A stretch of 64,000 bases of DNA from Chryseobacterium paridis (GCF_016595215.1 NZ_JAENHK010000010.1:1163390-1227389), one strand, 5' to 3'. Positions 26,378 through 36,584 are shown, numbered from the stretch's first letter. Numbers and translations: made by a program. Notes: a model not told the origin generated them from the letters alone.

Positions 26378-28144
26378 CTAAAAACTAATCTTCACACCAC
26401 CCAGAATCTGGGCTCCCAATACTTTGTAACCTTTATAGGTTTGGTAGTTTGAGTTCAGAAGATTATTTCCGGTTGCGAAAATACTGAAATTTTTGTGAAA
26501 TTTATACTCTGCGGAAAGATTTAAATCAGCATAGCCACCAACTTTATCATTGGTATTCTCTGTAGACTGATACATCATAGCTGGATTAGCTACTCCTTCT
26601 ATTAAGTAAGAGTTTGTCGTTCTGTCACTTGAGAAGATTCCTTTAAATCCTAATAATAACTTTTTATCCAACATGGTATATTTAGCTCCAATACTTGCAT
26701 TGAACAAAGGAACGTTATAAATGTTGTCGTAATTCTTCAAATTATATTTTGTGAATCGAAGTTCTCCATCTAAAATAAGATTAGCTAAAGGAAAATATTG
26801 AATACTTCCTTTGATATCACTTACATTTCCATCATCATAAATGGCAGAGAATGTATTGGCAAAATTATAAGCAGAACGGTTCAACGTAAAGTCATTGTTG
26901 AACAGATCATTCGCCTTAAAGAACATAATATCTCTCATTTTTCCAAAACCTGCAGAGAAGTCATACTTTATCGTTTCATCGATATCTCCTCTTAAACCTG
27001 CATAGAAATGATATTTTGTTTCAGTTGGTTTTAGCATCTGGTCAGAAAGAATAAAAGGATTCTGCTGTAAGAGATCGCTATAGGTATTTAGTTTCAGACC
27101 ACCATCTACCCCACCATAGAATTTAAATTCTTTAGAAGCAGCTATCTGGAATTCAGCTTTTGGGAACCAATAGCTTTTATTATTTTTCACCTGCTCCATA
27201 TTGGTATTTGAATTTTTACCATTTAAAAAAGCAAATGAAGAACCTAGCATCAAATAAGAATCTCCTTTAGCAAAGGTAACTTTAGGATCTAAAGTAGCAT
27301 TGAAAAAGTTGGATGAATTTTTATCTCTGATTTCAAAATCAGTTTTTACAGTTTCTAATCCTACGCCTAAATCAGCATTCATCAGAATACCATTTTTAGC
27401 AACTTCAACACCGTGTTTCGATAAATTAACCAAAACGGACGCCTGATTTTCCTGAGCATCAAAATGATCCTTTAAAAACGATGATTTTACTCTTACATCA
27501 TTTAAGATTTCATTAGAATAAAAATCATAGTATCCGTTCACTTTAAACTGATTCACTCTTTGTGCTAAATCAACATCTGCCGCAGGTTCCAAAGCATAGA
27601 TACCGTAATACTTATTATTATCCAATCCATATTGAGCGTTCAGGTTGAATTTTCCTTTTTCACCATAAGAATTTAAGAAAGCTCCAATAGAGGCCGAACT
27701 CTGTTTAGAATCCCACGCATATTCTCTTTTTAATCCTAAAGTGGAAAGAAAATGAACATCCGCTCCTACTTCAAGTTTATTCGCAAGGGTTTTAGAAATG
27801 TTAGCATCTCCCAAAATCTTCCCAAAGTTCCCCATTCCAAACTGCACATAATTGTTTTGAGCTGTTCCCTCAAACTTCGGAGTAACATCTTGCCCCTGAA
27901 TAGTAGAAGTTTTGAAGTCTGAAACCGCAGGAACATCCGTGATCTTATACTGTACAGGATTCTGAGATTTTTCTTCTGGTGGATAATTCTTAATCGTTTC
28001 GATAGAAGTTTTTTTCTTTTCGATCTTTTTAACTTCCGGTTCTCTTTTTTTATTAAGAATCAGCTTCTCTTCTTTGATCTGGGAAAACGCAATTTGCGAA
28101 ACCCCTAAAAATAATATGGATAATATTTGAATTCTTCTGTTCAT
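26378..28144 (-). CDS. TonB-dependent-receptor-like outer membrane barrel
   Basis: A 588-residue protein with signal peptide ending IAFSQ. After a Lys/Glu-rich linker, from residue 80 it consists of alternating strands as in a TonB-dependent receptor barrel, ending with YKVLGAQILGGVKISF (terminal Phe, the usual outer membrane insertion signal). The plug domain normally found in receptors is absent: only about 80 residues precede the barrel. The phrase FSIFATGNNLLNSNYQTYKGY is the usual last-strand motif of TonB-type proteins. It follows the large TPR gene on the same strand by about 70 bp, so the two probably work together, perhaps in transport or envelope assembly; the ligand is unknown. Confidence 0.7.
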   Translation of the reverse strand: MNRRIQILSILFLGVSQIAFSQIKEEKLILNKKREPEVKKIEKKKTSIETIKNYPPEEKSQNPVQYKITDVPAVSDFKTSTIQGQDVTPKFEGTAQNNYVQFGMGNFGKILGDANISKTLANKLEVGADVHFLSTLGLKREYAWDSKQSSASIGAFLNSYGEKGKFNLNAQYGLDNNKYYGIYALEPAADVDLAQRVNQFKVNGYYDFYSNEILNDVRVKSSFLKDHFDAQENQASVLVNLSKHGVEVAKNGILMNADLGVGLETVKTDFEIRDKNSSNFFNATLDPKVTFAKGDSYLMLGSSFAFLNGKNSNTNMEQVKNNKSYWFPKAEFQIAASKEFKFYGGVDGGLKLNTYSDLLQQNPFILSDQMLKPTETKYHFYAGLRGDIDETIKYDFSAGFGKMRDIMFFKANDLFNNDFTLNRSAYNFANTFSAIYDDGNVSDIKGSIQYFPLANLILDGELRFTKYNLKNYDNIYNVPLFNASIGAKYTMLDKKLLLGFKGIFSSDRTTNSYLIEGVANPAMMYQSTENTNDKVGGYADLNLSAEYKFHKNFSIFATGNNLLNSNYQTYKGYKVLGAQILGGVKISF

Positions 28145-28215
28145 TATGTAGTGTATTTATGTATTCATGTAAAATGTATTAATGATTTAATACGTTTGAA
28201 TACGAAGTACATTTT

Positions 28216-31179
28216 TTATTTTTTGATCTGCTTTTTAACTTCTTTAGCTTCTGCAACGATTTCCGGGAAATCCTTGTAATTGGCAATGATCTGATCACAA
28301 GTATAACTTGCCTGATAATTATCTTTCAAACCAATATAGTTTTTCGCCATCAATACCAATGCTTTAGCACCCCAATACTCTTCAGAAGAGTAATTGTTTG
28401 CCAATTTGAATATAGTCTCATTGGAAGATTTGAAAGCTTTTCCTTTATTCTGATAGAATGCTTTTGCATATAATGCTTCTGCAGCTACCTCCGTATTGGA
28501 TGATTTTTCAAGAGAAGCATAAGCTGCCTGAGCATCTTTATCTTTCGAAGAGTTCATTAAACTTCTTGCCTTGATCACTTTTGCAGTTTCAATGACTGCC
28601 GCAGAATTTTTGGTATTCGCAATGACATCATTAGCCAGCTTTTCAGCTTGTGAGAAGTTCTTTTCTTCAGCATACATCTTCATTAATTCTACATTGGCGT
28701 AATTTTTAATATTGATATCTGAAGAGTTTTTAATATTCTCTAAATATTTTTTAGCCTCTGCACTATTCCCCTGCGCCACATAGATTTGAGCTAAACGGGT
28801 CTGAGCATCATCCTGATAATCATTCTGAACATTCGCCACTTCCTGTAGTACCAATAATGCTTTTGTCGTATTATTCGTTTGATAATAGCTTTCTCCTAAC
28901 TCATATTTAGCCTGATAAAGACCTTCACCTGTTGGATTCTGCGTCAGATATTTCTCGTAATAAGAAATAGCATTTTTATAGTCTTTCTTGGTGAAGTATT
29001 GTTTTCCTGTAGAAAGGTTGATCTCATCAATTTCTGAAGCATCTACATTTACTCCTATACTTTTGGCAAAACTTTCGTATCCTGCCACGTCGCCATTTTT
29101 AGTAAAAACTGGTTTAGCAGCCTGAACAATCTTCTGAGCATATGCTGTATTTTTATACTGCTCACCCAAAGATTTCAATTCGGCAATCGCCTTATCATTC
29201 TGATTCTGATCGATATAATTCTGAGCTCTGTAGATAGAAGCATTGGCGATCAAATCTTTATCAGATGATGTTTTAATCACTTTAGCAAAGTAATCATTGG
29301 AATTAGCAAAGTCATCCTGTGCTGCGTACGCTGTTCCGATCTCATATTGAGAATCATCGTAATATTCAGATTGTGGATATTTAGATAAAAGAGATTTTAA
29401 GCTGGTAATTTTTGCCTGTGTATCTCCTTTAAAACCTAAAGCCATTCCTTTTTGATATAAAGTATAATCCGTGGAATCTTCGTTTTTATCGTAAATCGCA
29501 ATCGCATCATTCAGCTCGTTATTCGCATAATGAATATCTGCCAAACGAAGTTCTGCATCATTTTTAAATTCCGGTTTAGGATTGGTCAGATACTGTTTAA
29601 AATAGGTTTGTGCCTGGTCAAACTTTTTAGATTTGAAATAAGCATATCCGAGGTCATAAGGCAGCTGCTGTTTTTCAGGGAAAGTCGCCGTCAATAATTT
29701 CTCATAACGTACAATTGCAGAAGGGTAATTCCCTTTCTGATAATAAGTCTGAGCCAGCCAGTACAAAGCCCTGCTATTGAATTCTTTATTGATATTAAAT
29801 GCTAAGCTTCTTAAGAAATATTTCTCTGCTTCATCATAATTTCCTTTGTTGAACTCTTCTGTTCCCAACAAATAAGAAACTTCCTGATCTACTTTGTCAA
29901 TTTCAGGAGAAGAACTTTGCAGCCTGTCGATGGCATTTAATGTTTCTTTATAGTTTCCCGAATACAAGTAAGATTTCACTAATAGAGATCTCATCTCTGT
30001 AGCATTGTCTGCATTCTGGTTGTCATTGATATAGCTTTGAATAACACCGGAAGGACTTTCAAAAGGGTTTCCAATGTCGTAGCTTAATTTTGCATATTGC
30101 TCATGAGCCAGCCTTTTCACTTTCGCGTCATAATCCATCTGATAGGAAGAACGGAATGCAGAAAGAGCCTCTTGCTTTTTGTCAACCGCCAGATAAGCAT
30201 TCCCTAACTGATAATAGGCATTTTGAGCTAATGCAGAATTGCTGTTTAAAAGCTGGTTATAGTAAGATACAGCTTCATCATATTTTTTCAGCTGAGCAGC
30301 CACAAATCCCATTTCATACAAATCATTTTCAGAGGGGCTTTGCTGAACACTCAGATAATCTTTTAAGTGTTGATAAGCTGAAGCATAGTCCTTTTTCATA
30401 AAGTAACTTTCTCCAATGATCTTGTGCACTTCGGCTTTATAAGAGTCTGAAATATTTTCGTTCAGTAACAGATTTCCTTCAGAGATTGCTTTATCATAAT
30501 CCTTGTCATTATAATACATCTGAACGTAGTAAGGACGAACCAGCTTGGCATATTTAGGTTGATCTTTTACTGAATCAAAATATTGAAAAGCTTTATCATT
30601 CTGTTTGTTCGAATAATACAAATGTCCCAACATGTAGGCAATATCTCCTTTTTGGGATTCATCGGCCGTTTTGTAGGCTTCTTCCAGTGCATCAGTGGCT
30701 CCTTTAGAATCTCCGGTCATGAATTTTGCATATCCTAATTTCAGGATATACTGGGTATTTTCCTCTTTTGAAAGCTGATACTGATTTACATTTTTCAATG
30801 TCTCTAGCGCCTTATCAAAATCTTTTTTAGCTAAATAATAATCCGCTAATGGAAGATTAGCCTGAGCAAAATAGGCAGAATTCGGATACTCCTTAATAAA
30901 AGCAGTTAATCCTTCTTCAGCATGATTCTTTTGAAGGATCACTCCGATCACGTTATCAAAAAACTGCGCAGCTTCCTTCTTAGACCTTGACAGATTTTGA
31001 TTGTAAAAATACTGTCTGGCATATTCGTATTGAGAAGCGTTGTATATTTTGGTTTGATAAAGATTTTCGGCTAGATTGAATCTGTAATTTTCTTTTTGGG
31101 TAAAGTATTGGGACTGTTGAGCATCGGAGATTCCGAAATAGATCACGGCAGCCGCTAAAAGTATTTTTTTTGATTTCAT
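28216..31179 (-). CDS. Exported tetratricopeptide repeat protein, 987 residues
   Basis: A large protein with a signal peptide (ILLAAAVIYFGISDAQ) followed by many tandem TPR-type helix pairs; recurring units such as AYYQLGNAYLAVDKKQEALSAF and ALYWLAQTYYQKGNYPSAI show the W-LG-Y-A-F-A-P pattern. Nearly the entire protein is TPR, so it should be a long superhelical scaffold in the periplasm or bound to the outer membrane. Its position upstream of the plug-less TonB-type barrel gene (72 bp) suggests the pair form an outer membrane complex. No enzymatic domain is present. Confidence 0.8.
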   Translation of the reverse strand: MKSKKILLAAAVIYFGISDAQQSQYFTQKENYRFNLAENLYQTKIYNASQYEYARQYFYNQNLSRSKKEAAQFFDNVIGVILQKNHAEEGLTAFIKEYPNSAYFAQANLPLADYYLAKKDFDKALETLKNVNQYQLSKEENTQYILKLGYAKFMTGDSKGATDALEEAYKTADESQKGDIAYMLGHLYYSNKQNDKAFQYFDSVKDQPKYAKLVRPYYVQMYYNDKDYDKAISEGNLLLNENISDSYKAEVHKIIGESYFMKKDYASAYQHLKDYLSVQQSPSENDLYEMGFVAAQLKKYDEAVSYYNQLLNSNSALAQNAYYQLGNAYLAVDKKQEALSAFRSSYQMDYDAKVKRLAHEQYAKLSYDIGNPFESPSGVIQSYINDNQNADNATEMRSLLVKSYLYSGNYKETLNAIDRLQSSSPEIDKVDQEVSYLLGTEEFNKGNYDEAEKYFLRSLAFNINKEFNSRALYWLAQTYYQKGNYPSAIVRYEKLLTATFPEKQQLPYDLGYAYFKSKKFDQAQTYFKQYLTNPKPEFKNDAELRLADIHYANNELNDAIAIYDKNEDSTDYTLYQKGMALGFKGDTQAKITSLKSLLSKYPQSEYYDDSQYEIGTAYAAQDDFANSNDYFAKVIKTSSDKDLIANASIYRAQNYIDQNQNDKAIAELKSLGEQYKNTAYAQKIVQAAKPVFTKNGDVAGYESFAKSIGVNVDASEIDEINLSTGKQYFTKKDYKNAISYYEKYLTQNPTGEGLYQAKYELGESYYQTNNTTKALLVLQEVANVQNDYQDDAQTRLAQIYVAQGNSAEAKKYLENIKNSSDINIKNYANVELMKMYAEEKNFSQAEKLANDVIANTKNSAAVIETAKVIKARSLMNSSKDKDAQAAYASLEKSSNTEVAAEALYAKAFYQNKGKAFKSSNETIFKLANNYSSEEYWGAKALVLMAKNYIGLKDNYQASYTCDQIIANYKDFPEIVAEAKEVKKQIKK

Positions 31180-31227
31180 TCTTTATTTGAATAAAAAAAT
31201 TAGTCTATTATATCAACGAAAATATTA

Positions 31228-31525
31228 AAAACTTATTGTTTAAGCAAGTTTTAAAAGGTTTAATAATCTAAAATATCATTTGACCGAACCTCTAATATTT
31301 TATTATAAAATTTATTTAATTTATCGCAAAATATCAAAATCAGTTCATCAAAAACATTTTGATTTCACCCTGATTCTTGAGCATCTAAAAACATACCAAT
31401 ACCTTAAAATTAAGATACTTTTAGCATTAATATTTCTAAACTTTCTGCAAACTCAAATTTCTGACTTTCTAAAACAGGTAAAACAAATTCTTAAATACTT
31501 AAAAAATAGGCAACCCTCTACAAAA
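31228..31525 (+). pseudogene. Decayed duplicate of the 5' region of the S15-type hydrolase gene
   Basis: This stretch is visibly related to 32283-32560, the promoter region and signal-peptide coding start of the hydrolase gene at 32472. Shared blocks include TTATTGTTTA, CAAGTTTTAAAA, TAAAATATCATT and CTTTTAGCATTAATATTT. At the point matching the intact ATG the duplicate reads CTT, so the start codon is lost; the frame then continues with KILLALIFLNFLQ, close to the intact KILLALIFVNLLH, before similarity fades near 31520. It is a remnant of a paralogous or duplicated gene whose body is gone. The open frame here should not be read as a gene. Confidence 0.7.
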
Positions 31526-31859
31526 AATTGAATTTGATTTTGGATTTTCAATTTCTTCATTAAAATGTTCTAACCGCTTTTATGGAAAGAAAATATTTTA
31601 TACCTCAACCTAAATAATAAAAAAGAGGAAAAATAAAAAAACAATGCAATATTTATTTTGCTATAAAATTAAAATTAATTATATTTAATTGAACAATAGT
31701 TATTAAAATTAAAATAATGATAAATTATTATTAATTTAAAGTTAAATAAATTAAACAAAAACAATTTAAAAAAGCAATCAATTAACAAAAATAACTTTAT
31801 TAATTATTAAAATAATAGAATTTGAAAAATCTAATAAATCTAATCTATTCTAGTTTAAC
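31526..31859. other. AT-rich intergenic region
   Basis: Around 330 bp with very high A+T and no convincing gene, RNA or promoter. It may be the eroded body of the duplicated hydrolase gene, but no residual reading was recognised. Confidence 0.4.
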
Positions 31860-32159
31860 ATGAAAAATTTTCATTGTCCGAACTGCAGTTCTAAACAGAA
31901 AATAAAAATATTACTTCTTGCAAACAATAATTCCTCCTGGAATTGTCATAACTGTAATACTAATCTAAAATTCGAAAAATTCAACAACAGTACATTTATA
32001 TTAGGCTTTTTAAGCACAGCCATTCCCGCATACATTTCATTGAATATTCTACATATGGACATCCTCAAAAGCCTATTAATAGGATTATTATTTGGAATTT
32101 TTCAATACATTCTTACATTACTATACTTTTACTTTACTAAAAAAATAGTAATAGCATAA
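31860..32159 (+). CDS. Small zinc-ribbon membrane protein
   Basis: A 99-residue protein starting with two zinc-knuckle pairs, CPNC at about residues 6-9 and CHNC near 32-35, which together could bind one Zn ion. It continues with two hydrophobic helices (FILGFLSTAIPAYISLNIL and LLIGLLFGIFQYILTLLYFYF) and a short basic end. This layout is that of small DUF-type zinc-ribbon membrane proteins; no role is known. The gene lies between the decayed duplicate at 31228-31525 and the intact copy of the same region at 32283, as if carried within a duplication. Confidence 0.65.
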   Translation: MKNFHCPNCSSKQKIKILLLANNNSSWNCHNCNTNLKFEKFNNSTFILGFLSTAIPAYISLNILHMDILKSLLIGLLFGIFQYILTLLYFYFTKKIVIA

Positions 32160-32471
32160 AATATCCCTAGTAATTATTATTTTACACGTCAAAATTCTTA
32201 AGTAGAACTACAAAGAATTAAAATATCTGAATTATTAAAAAAAAAGAGTCTAAATAATCTCTATAAATTAATGAAAACAGTAAAAACCTTATTGTTTAGA
32301 CAAGTTTTAAAAAGTTTAATAATTTAAAATATCATTAGAGTACATTTCACTATTTCATGATAAAATTGTTTAAATTCGTAACAAAATAATCGAAACAATA
32401 TCAAAACTAACTCCTCAACAAAATATTTTGATTTTATCCCTTTTTTACAGCATTTAAAAACATATCAATAC
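32160..32471. other. Leader region of the hydrolase gene (second copy of the duplicated segment)
   Basis: About 310 bp; from 32283 it is the intact counterpart of the duplicate at 31228-31525. No TAnnTTTG box was found, so the promoter of the hydrolase is unidentified. Confidence 0.4.
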
Positions 32472-34712
32472 ATGAAATTTAAAATACTTTTAGCATTAAT
32501 ATTTGTAAATCTGTTGCACGCCCAAAAGTTTTATTTTCCAAAAGCCGCTGTAACAGACTCTTCGATACTCGAAAAACAACTCCCTGTTCTTGCATCGGAA
32601 CTAATGACCCAAAAACCGCTGCTAAAGCTTAAAGAACAAAATAAAGCTAACTTTTTGGATAACCTCTTCCGTTTGGAGATGGTTTCAAAAGATTATAAAA
32701 AATCCATAACTACTTTATCAGAGCACCGTAATGAATTTGCTGATCATAATATGGTTGGAAATAGATTCATCGCTCACGAAGTCTATAGTTTAGCCAAATT
32801 AATTGAGAAGCGGGACAATGTAACCTTCCAAATTGCCCTTCAAAAAGCATTTGATGAGAAATACAAAACCCTCTCCGATAAAATGCTCGTTAGGCTAGGT
32901 CTCATTTTTGATGGAGATGTCAACAGTCTTAGAAAAACTTTTAAAAAGTCGATTGATAAACAAAAAGATAAAGACAGTATAGATTATCCATCAGCTTTGG
33001 CTTTATGTAAAAGTTATTTAAACTATAAAGTATATGCTAGCATTAAGCCTCAGATCATGCAATTGCTGGCAAAAAAAGATCAGGAAAAATTCATTATTGA
33101 AACTAAAGATCTTAAAACTAAAAACGGAAATACCCTTACGATTACCATTGTCAGAAAAAAAGAAAACAAAGCCCCACTCCCTGTTGTTCTTACCAATAAC
33201 ATCTATGCAGGACCAATTGATGTACTTTTTGGAAAAAGAGCTGCCATTTATAATTATGTAGGCGCGGTTGTCAATACCCGCGGTAAAAGAAACAGCAACG
33301 ATGAAAATAATCCTTTTGAAAATGAATCACAAGATCTTTACGAAGTCATAGATTGGGTAAGCAAACAACCCTGGAGTAATGGTAAGGTTGGGATGATTGG
33401 AGGAAGTTACCTTGGTTTTAGTCAGTGGGCAGCTGTGAAAAAATTACATCCTGCATTAAAAACGATTGTTCCTCAGGTAGCCGTAGGAATTGGAATAGAT
33501 TATCCAGCCCAAAATAATATATTCATGAGCTACATGCTACAATGGATCAAATATGTTACTAATAATAAATTGACCGATGAAGCTGATTTTAATAATTTCC
33601 CAAAATGGGATTCTATTAATACTGCATGGTACAAAAGTGGAAAATCATTCAGAGCTTTAGACACTATAAGTGGTCAGCCCAATAAGATTTTTCAAAGATG
33701 GCTGGATCATCCGGGCTATGATGAATACTGGCAGAAAATGGTTCCTTATAAAGAAGATTTTGCTAACATCAATATTCCTATACTGACTACAACAGGCTAT
33801 TATGATGATGACCAGATAGGAGCATTATCTTATTTTAAATCTCATCACCTTTATAATAAAAACGCCAATCATTACTTAGTAATTGGTCCCTACGACCACG
33901 GTGGCGCACAAAGTTTTGGATATACCACTGTCAGTGGAAATCGTATAGATCCTGTAGCGAGAATAAGTATAGATGACCTTGCATTTTCATGGTTTGATTA
34001 CATTCTTAAAAACGGTAAAAAACCAGATCTTTTAAAAGATAAAATCAATTTCCAGGTTATGAATACCAATTCCTGGAAGCACGTTCCTACTTTGGAAAAA
34101 ATGCACACCTCAACCATCAAGTTTTATCTGCAGGATCATAAAGATATTCCATCAGTTTTTACTCAATCTCCAAATAAAACTTTCACTAAGCAAATCGTTG
34201 ATTTTAAAAACAGGGATCAAAAGGAATCTTATCGTCTTGTAAGTAAAAAAGATAGCGTAAAAGTAACCAATTCTGTTTATTTTGAAAGTGAAGTCTTAGA
34301 CAAAGATCTTATTATAAGCGGAAATTTATCGGGTTTTTTTAATGTCTCCATTAACAAGAAAGATTTTGACACAGATACTTATTTATACCAAATACAGCCG
34401 GATGGTAAACCTTTTTTATTATCAACACATATTGTAAGAGCCAGCTATGCAAAAGACAATGCAGTTCGCCAGCTTCTCGAGCCGGGTAAAGTTGAACAGA
34501 TTCCTATTAAAAATTCAATGTTTATGAGTAAGAAAATAGAAAAAGGAAGCAAATTGGTGTTGCTTGTCGGTGTGAATAAAAACCCTAGTTGGCAGATCAA
34601 TTATGGAACTGGAAAAGATGTAAGTGATGAAACAATAAAGGACGCTAATGAGCCATTGGAAATAAAATGGTATAACGACAGCTATGTAGAAATACCTATT
34701 TATAATGAATAA
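32472..34712 (+). CDS. CocE/NonD (S15 X-Pro dipeptidyl-peptidase-type) hydrolase
   Basis: A 746-residue protein with a short signal peptide (MKFKILLALIFVNLLHAQ). About 200 residues of helical extension precede an alpha/beta hydrolase of the CocE/NonD type: NTRGKRNS near 270, the nucleophile elbow GGSYLGFSQW with Ser near 312, TTGYYDDDQIG near 440 and PYDHGG with a likely catalytic His near 475. A C-terminal jelly-roll (VYFESEVLDKDLIISGNLS) completes the family architecture. Members cleave acyl esters or N-terminal X-Pro dipeptides; substrate here unknown. The location is probably periplasmic. It is next to a decayed duplicate of its own 5' region. Confidence 0.8.
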   Translation: MKFKILLALIFVNLLHAQKFYFPKAAVTDSSILEKQLPVLASELMTQKPLLKLKEQNKANFLDNLFRLEMVSKDYKKSITTLSEHRNEFADHNMVGNRFIAHEVYSLAKLIEKRDNVTFQIALQKAFDEKYKTLSDKMLVRLGLIFDGDVNSLRKTFKKSIDKQKDKDSIDYPSALALCKSYLNYKVYASIKPQIMQLLAKKDQEKFIIETKDLKTKNGNTLTITIVRKKENKAPLPVVLTNNIYAGPIDVLFGKRAAIYNYVGAVVNTRGKRNSNDENNPFENESQDLYEVIDWVSKQPWSNGKVGMIGGSYLGFSQWAAVKKLHPALKTIVPQVAVGIGIDYPAQNNIFMSYMLQWIKYVTNNKLTDEADFNNFPKWDSINTAWYKSGKSFRALDTISGQPNKIFQRWLDHPGYDEYWQKMVPYKEDFANINIPILTTTGYYDDDQIGALSYFKSHHLYNKNANHYLVIGPYDHGGAQSFGYTTVSGNRIDPVARISIDDLAFSWFDYILKNGKKPDLLKDKINFQVMNTNSWKHVPTLEKMHTSTIKFYLQDHKDIPSVFTQSPNKTFTKQIVDFKNRDQKESYRLVSKKDSVKVTNSVYFESEVLDKDLIISGNLSGFFNVSINKKDFDTDTYLYQIQPDGKPFLLSTHIVRASYAKDNAVRQLLEPGKVEQIPIKNSMFMSKKIEKGSKLVLLVGVNKNPSWQINYGTGKDVSDETIKDANEPLEIKWYNDSYVEIPIYNE

Positions 34713-34788
34713 GGGTATTTTATTTATTTAAACCTCATCATTTTACCTAAATATTGTAGTGTTCACTGACAGCCAAACAAAAAATCAT

Positions 34789-34796
34789 TACATTTG
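34789..34796 (+). promoter_or_regulatory. -7 box of the permease gene
   Basis: TACATTTG matches TAnnTTTG and lies 30 bp before the ATG at 34827. Confidence 0.4.
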
Positions 34797-34826
34797 CTTT
34801 TTTTCAAACTCAAATATAAACATTGA

Positions 34827-36509
34827 ATGAATCAACTTTTCAGAAGGAAAAACTATTCAGAGACAGATACATCGACTAGCCTTTTAAGGGTTTTGGGTGT
34901 TTGGGACATCGTTTTTTTTGGTATTGCCGCCATTATCGGAGCAGGGAGTTTTAGCAGTTTAGGCGAAGCTGTTTTCAGAGGAGGTCCCGGAGTGATTCTA
35001 TTATATTTGATTTGTGGCTTTGCTTGTGGCTTTACAGCACTTTGTTATGCAGAGTTTGCCAGTAGAATACCCACAGCAGGCTCTGCCTATACTTATGCTT
35101 ATGCAAGTTTTGGCGAGTTGATCGCGTGGATCATCGGATGGGCGTTGATTATGGAATATTCTTTTGGAAATATCTATGTGGCCTTTTCATGGTCAGATTA
35201 TTTTACCAGTTTCTTAGGAAGACTAGGAATGCATATTCCGGATTATCTTACCTGCAGTTATACGGAAGCCAAAAAGGCATTCATGAATGGTTCCGAAAAT
35301 AAAGAACTACTCAATGCCTGGAAATCTGCTCCTTTAATCGGAAGCTTGAAATTCATTGTTGACGTTCCAGCATTGGTGATCAATGGATTGATTACGTGGC
35401 TTTGTTATGTTGGAGTAAAAGAAAGTAAGAACTTCAACAACTCACTGGTTATATTAAAATTAGCAGTAATCGTGTTAGTAATCCTGGTAGGTTTTTCTTA
35501 TATTAATACTGAAAACTGGACGCCAATAAACCCAGAAACGCAAGTCCCTTCATTTATGCCTAATGGTTTTGCAGGTGTAATGAGTGCTGTTTCCGGAGTT
35601 TTCTTTGCTTATATCGGGTTCGATGCACTAAGTGTTCTTTCTGAAGAAACCAAAGATCCTCAAAAGACTTTGCCAAAAGGGATGATTATCTCTCTTGTAC
35701 TTTGTACAGTGATTTATATTGCTTTAACTTTAGTTCTTACCGGAATGGTAGATTACAGAAAATTTGATGGTATCGGAGATCCTCTATCATTCATTTTTGA
35801 AAGATCAAATGCCAATGTTGCCTGGATGGAACTCGTTGTTTCATTTGTCGCTATTGTTGCTATCACAACAGTATTATTGGTATTCCAAATGGGGCAGCCA
35901 AGAATCTGGTACGCGATGAGCCGTGATGGTCTAATGCCTGAAAAATTTAAAACTGTACATCCAAAATATAAAACGCCTTCTTTTGCAACGATTGTTACAG
36001 GTATTGCTGTAGGAGTTCCCATCCTGTTTACAGATAAAACATTCATTCTTGATTTCACAAGTATCGGAACCATTTTCGCTTTCGTTCTTGTATGTGCGGG
36101 GGTTTTAATGCTTCCTGCAAAAGAAAAAATCAAAGGGAGATTTCACCTGCCTTATATCAATGGAAAAATTATATTTCCTGTTATTTTTATTGGTGGATTG
36201 GTTGCTTTCTATTATTGGCAGCCAGAGTTTTTCCATACTTTAATGGATTGGAATGATCCTAAAGAAGGGGAGTTCAGAGCCTCAATCTTTGTGTATATCA
36301 TCGTAAACCTTATCCTTTGCATTTTTACCTTTATCAAGAACTTCTCATTGATCCCTTTAATTGGTTTAAGCTCTTGCTTGTACCTTCTAACCGGGATGAG
36401 CCATGAAAATTGGTTCTGGTTCGGATTATGGTTTGCTCTAGGCTTAGTCATCTATTTTTGTTATGGATATAGAAATAGTAAGCTTGGGAAGGAATCTTTA
36501 GGAAAATAG
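34827..36509 (+). CDS. APC-family amino acid permease
   Basis: A 560-residue inner membrane transporter. The N-terminal IIGAGSFSSLGEAVFRGGPG corresponds to the unwound helix-1 substrate motif of amino acid permeases (usual IG.G.F), and GFDALSVLSEETKDPQKTLP near residue 265 is the hallmark loop after TM6-7. About 12-14 hydrophobic segments follow. It resembles the cationic amino acid transporter type (YfnA/CAT); the substrate cannot be set by sequence reading. One difference from the usual motif is Ser in place of the second Phe-Gly pattern (GAGSFS). It is a single gene ended by a strong hairpin. Confidence 0.88.
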   Translation: MNQLFRRKNYSETDTSTSLLRVLGVWDIVFFGIAAIIGAGSFSSLGEAVFRGGPGVILLYLICGFACGFTALCYAEFASRIPTAGSAYTYAYASFGELIAWIIGWALIMEYSFGNIYVAFSWSDYFTSFLGRLGMHIPDYLTCSYTEAKKAFMNGSENKELLNAWKSAPLIGSLKFIVDVPALVINGLITWLCYVGVKESKNFNNSLVILKLAVIVLVILVGFSYINTENWTPINPETQVPSFMPNGFAGVMSAVSGVFFAYIGFDALSVLSEETKDPQKTLPKGMIISLVLCTVIYIALTLVLTGMVDYRKFDGIGDPLSFIFERSNANVAWMELVVSFVAIVAITTVLLVFQMGQPRIWYAMSRDGLMPEKFKTVHPKYKTPSFATIVTGIAVGVPILFTDKTFILDFTSIGTIFAFVLVCAGVLMLPAKEKIKGRFHLPYINGKIIFPVIFIGGLVAFYYWQPEFFHTLMDWNDPKEGEFRASIFVYIIVNLILCIFTFIKNFSLIPLIGLSSCLYLLTGMSHENWFWFGLWFALGLVIYFCYGYRNSKLGKESLGK

Positions 36510-36534
36510 TATAGAAAGGCTGAAAGGCTAAATC

Positions 36535-36580
36535 GCTGAAGAGCTGAAAAGCTGAAAAGCTGAAAAGCTGAAAAGCTGAA
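36535..36580 (+). repeat. 8-bp tandem repeat, (GCTGAAAA)n
   Basis: Five close copies of GCTGAAAA (the first GCTGAAGA) run head to tail, preceded by a variant GGCTGAAAGGCT. It lies just after the permease stop, before the terminator. Confidence 0.8.
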
Positions 36581-36584
36581 TCGT

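Noticed and set aside
31280..31531. An open frame of 83 residues on the plus strand
   Set aside because: It lies in the decayed duplicate of the hydrolase leader, and its start has no counterpart in the intact copy.
36535..36580. A CRISPR-like array
   Set aside because: The units are 8 bp and contiguous, with no spacers.
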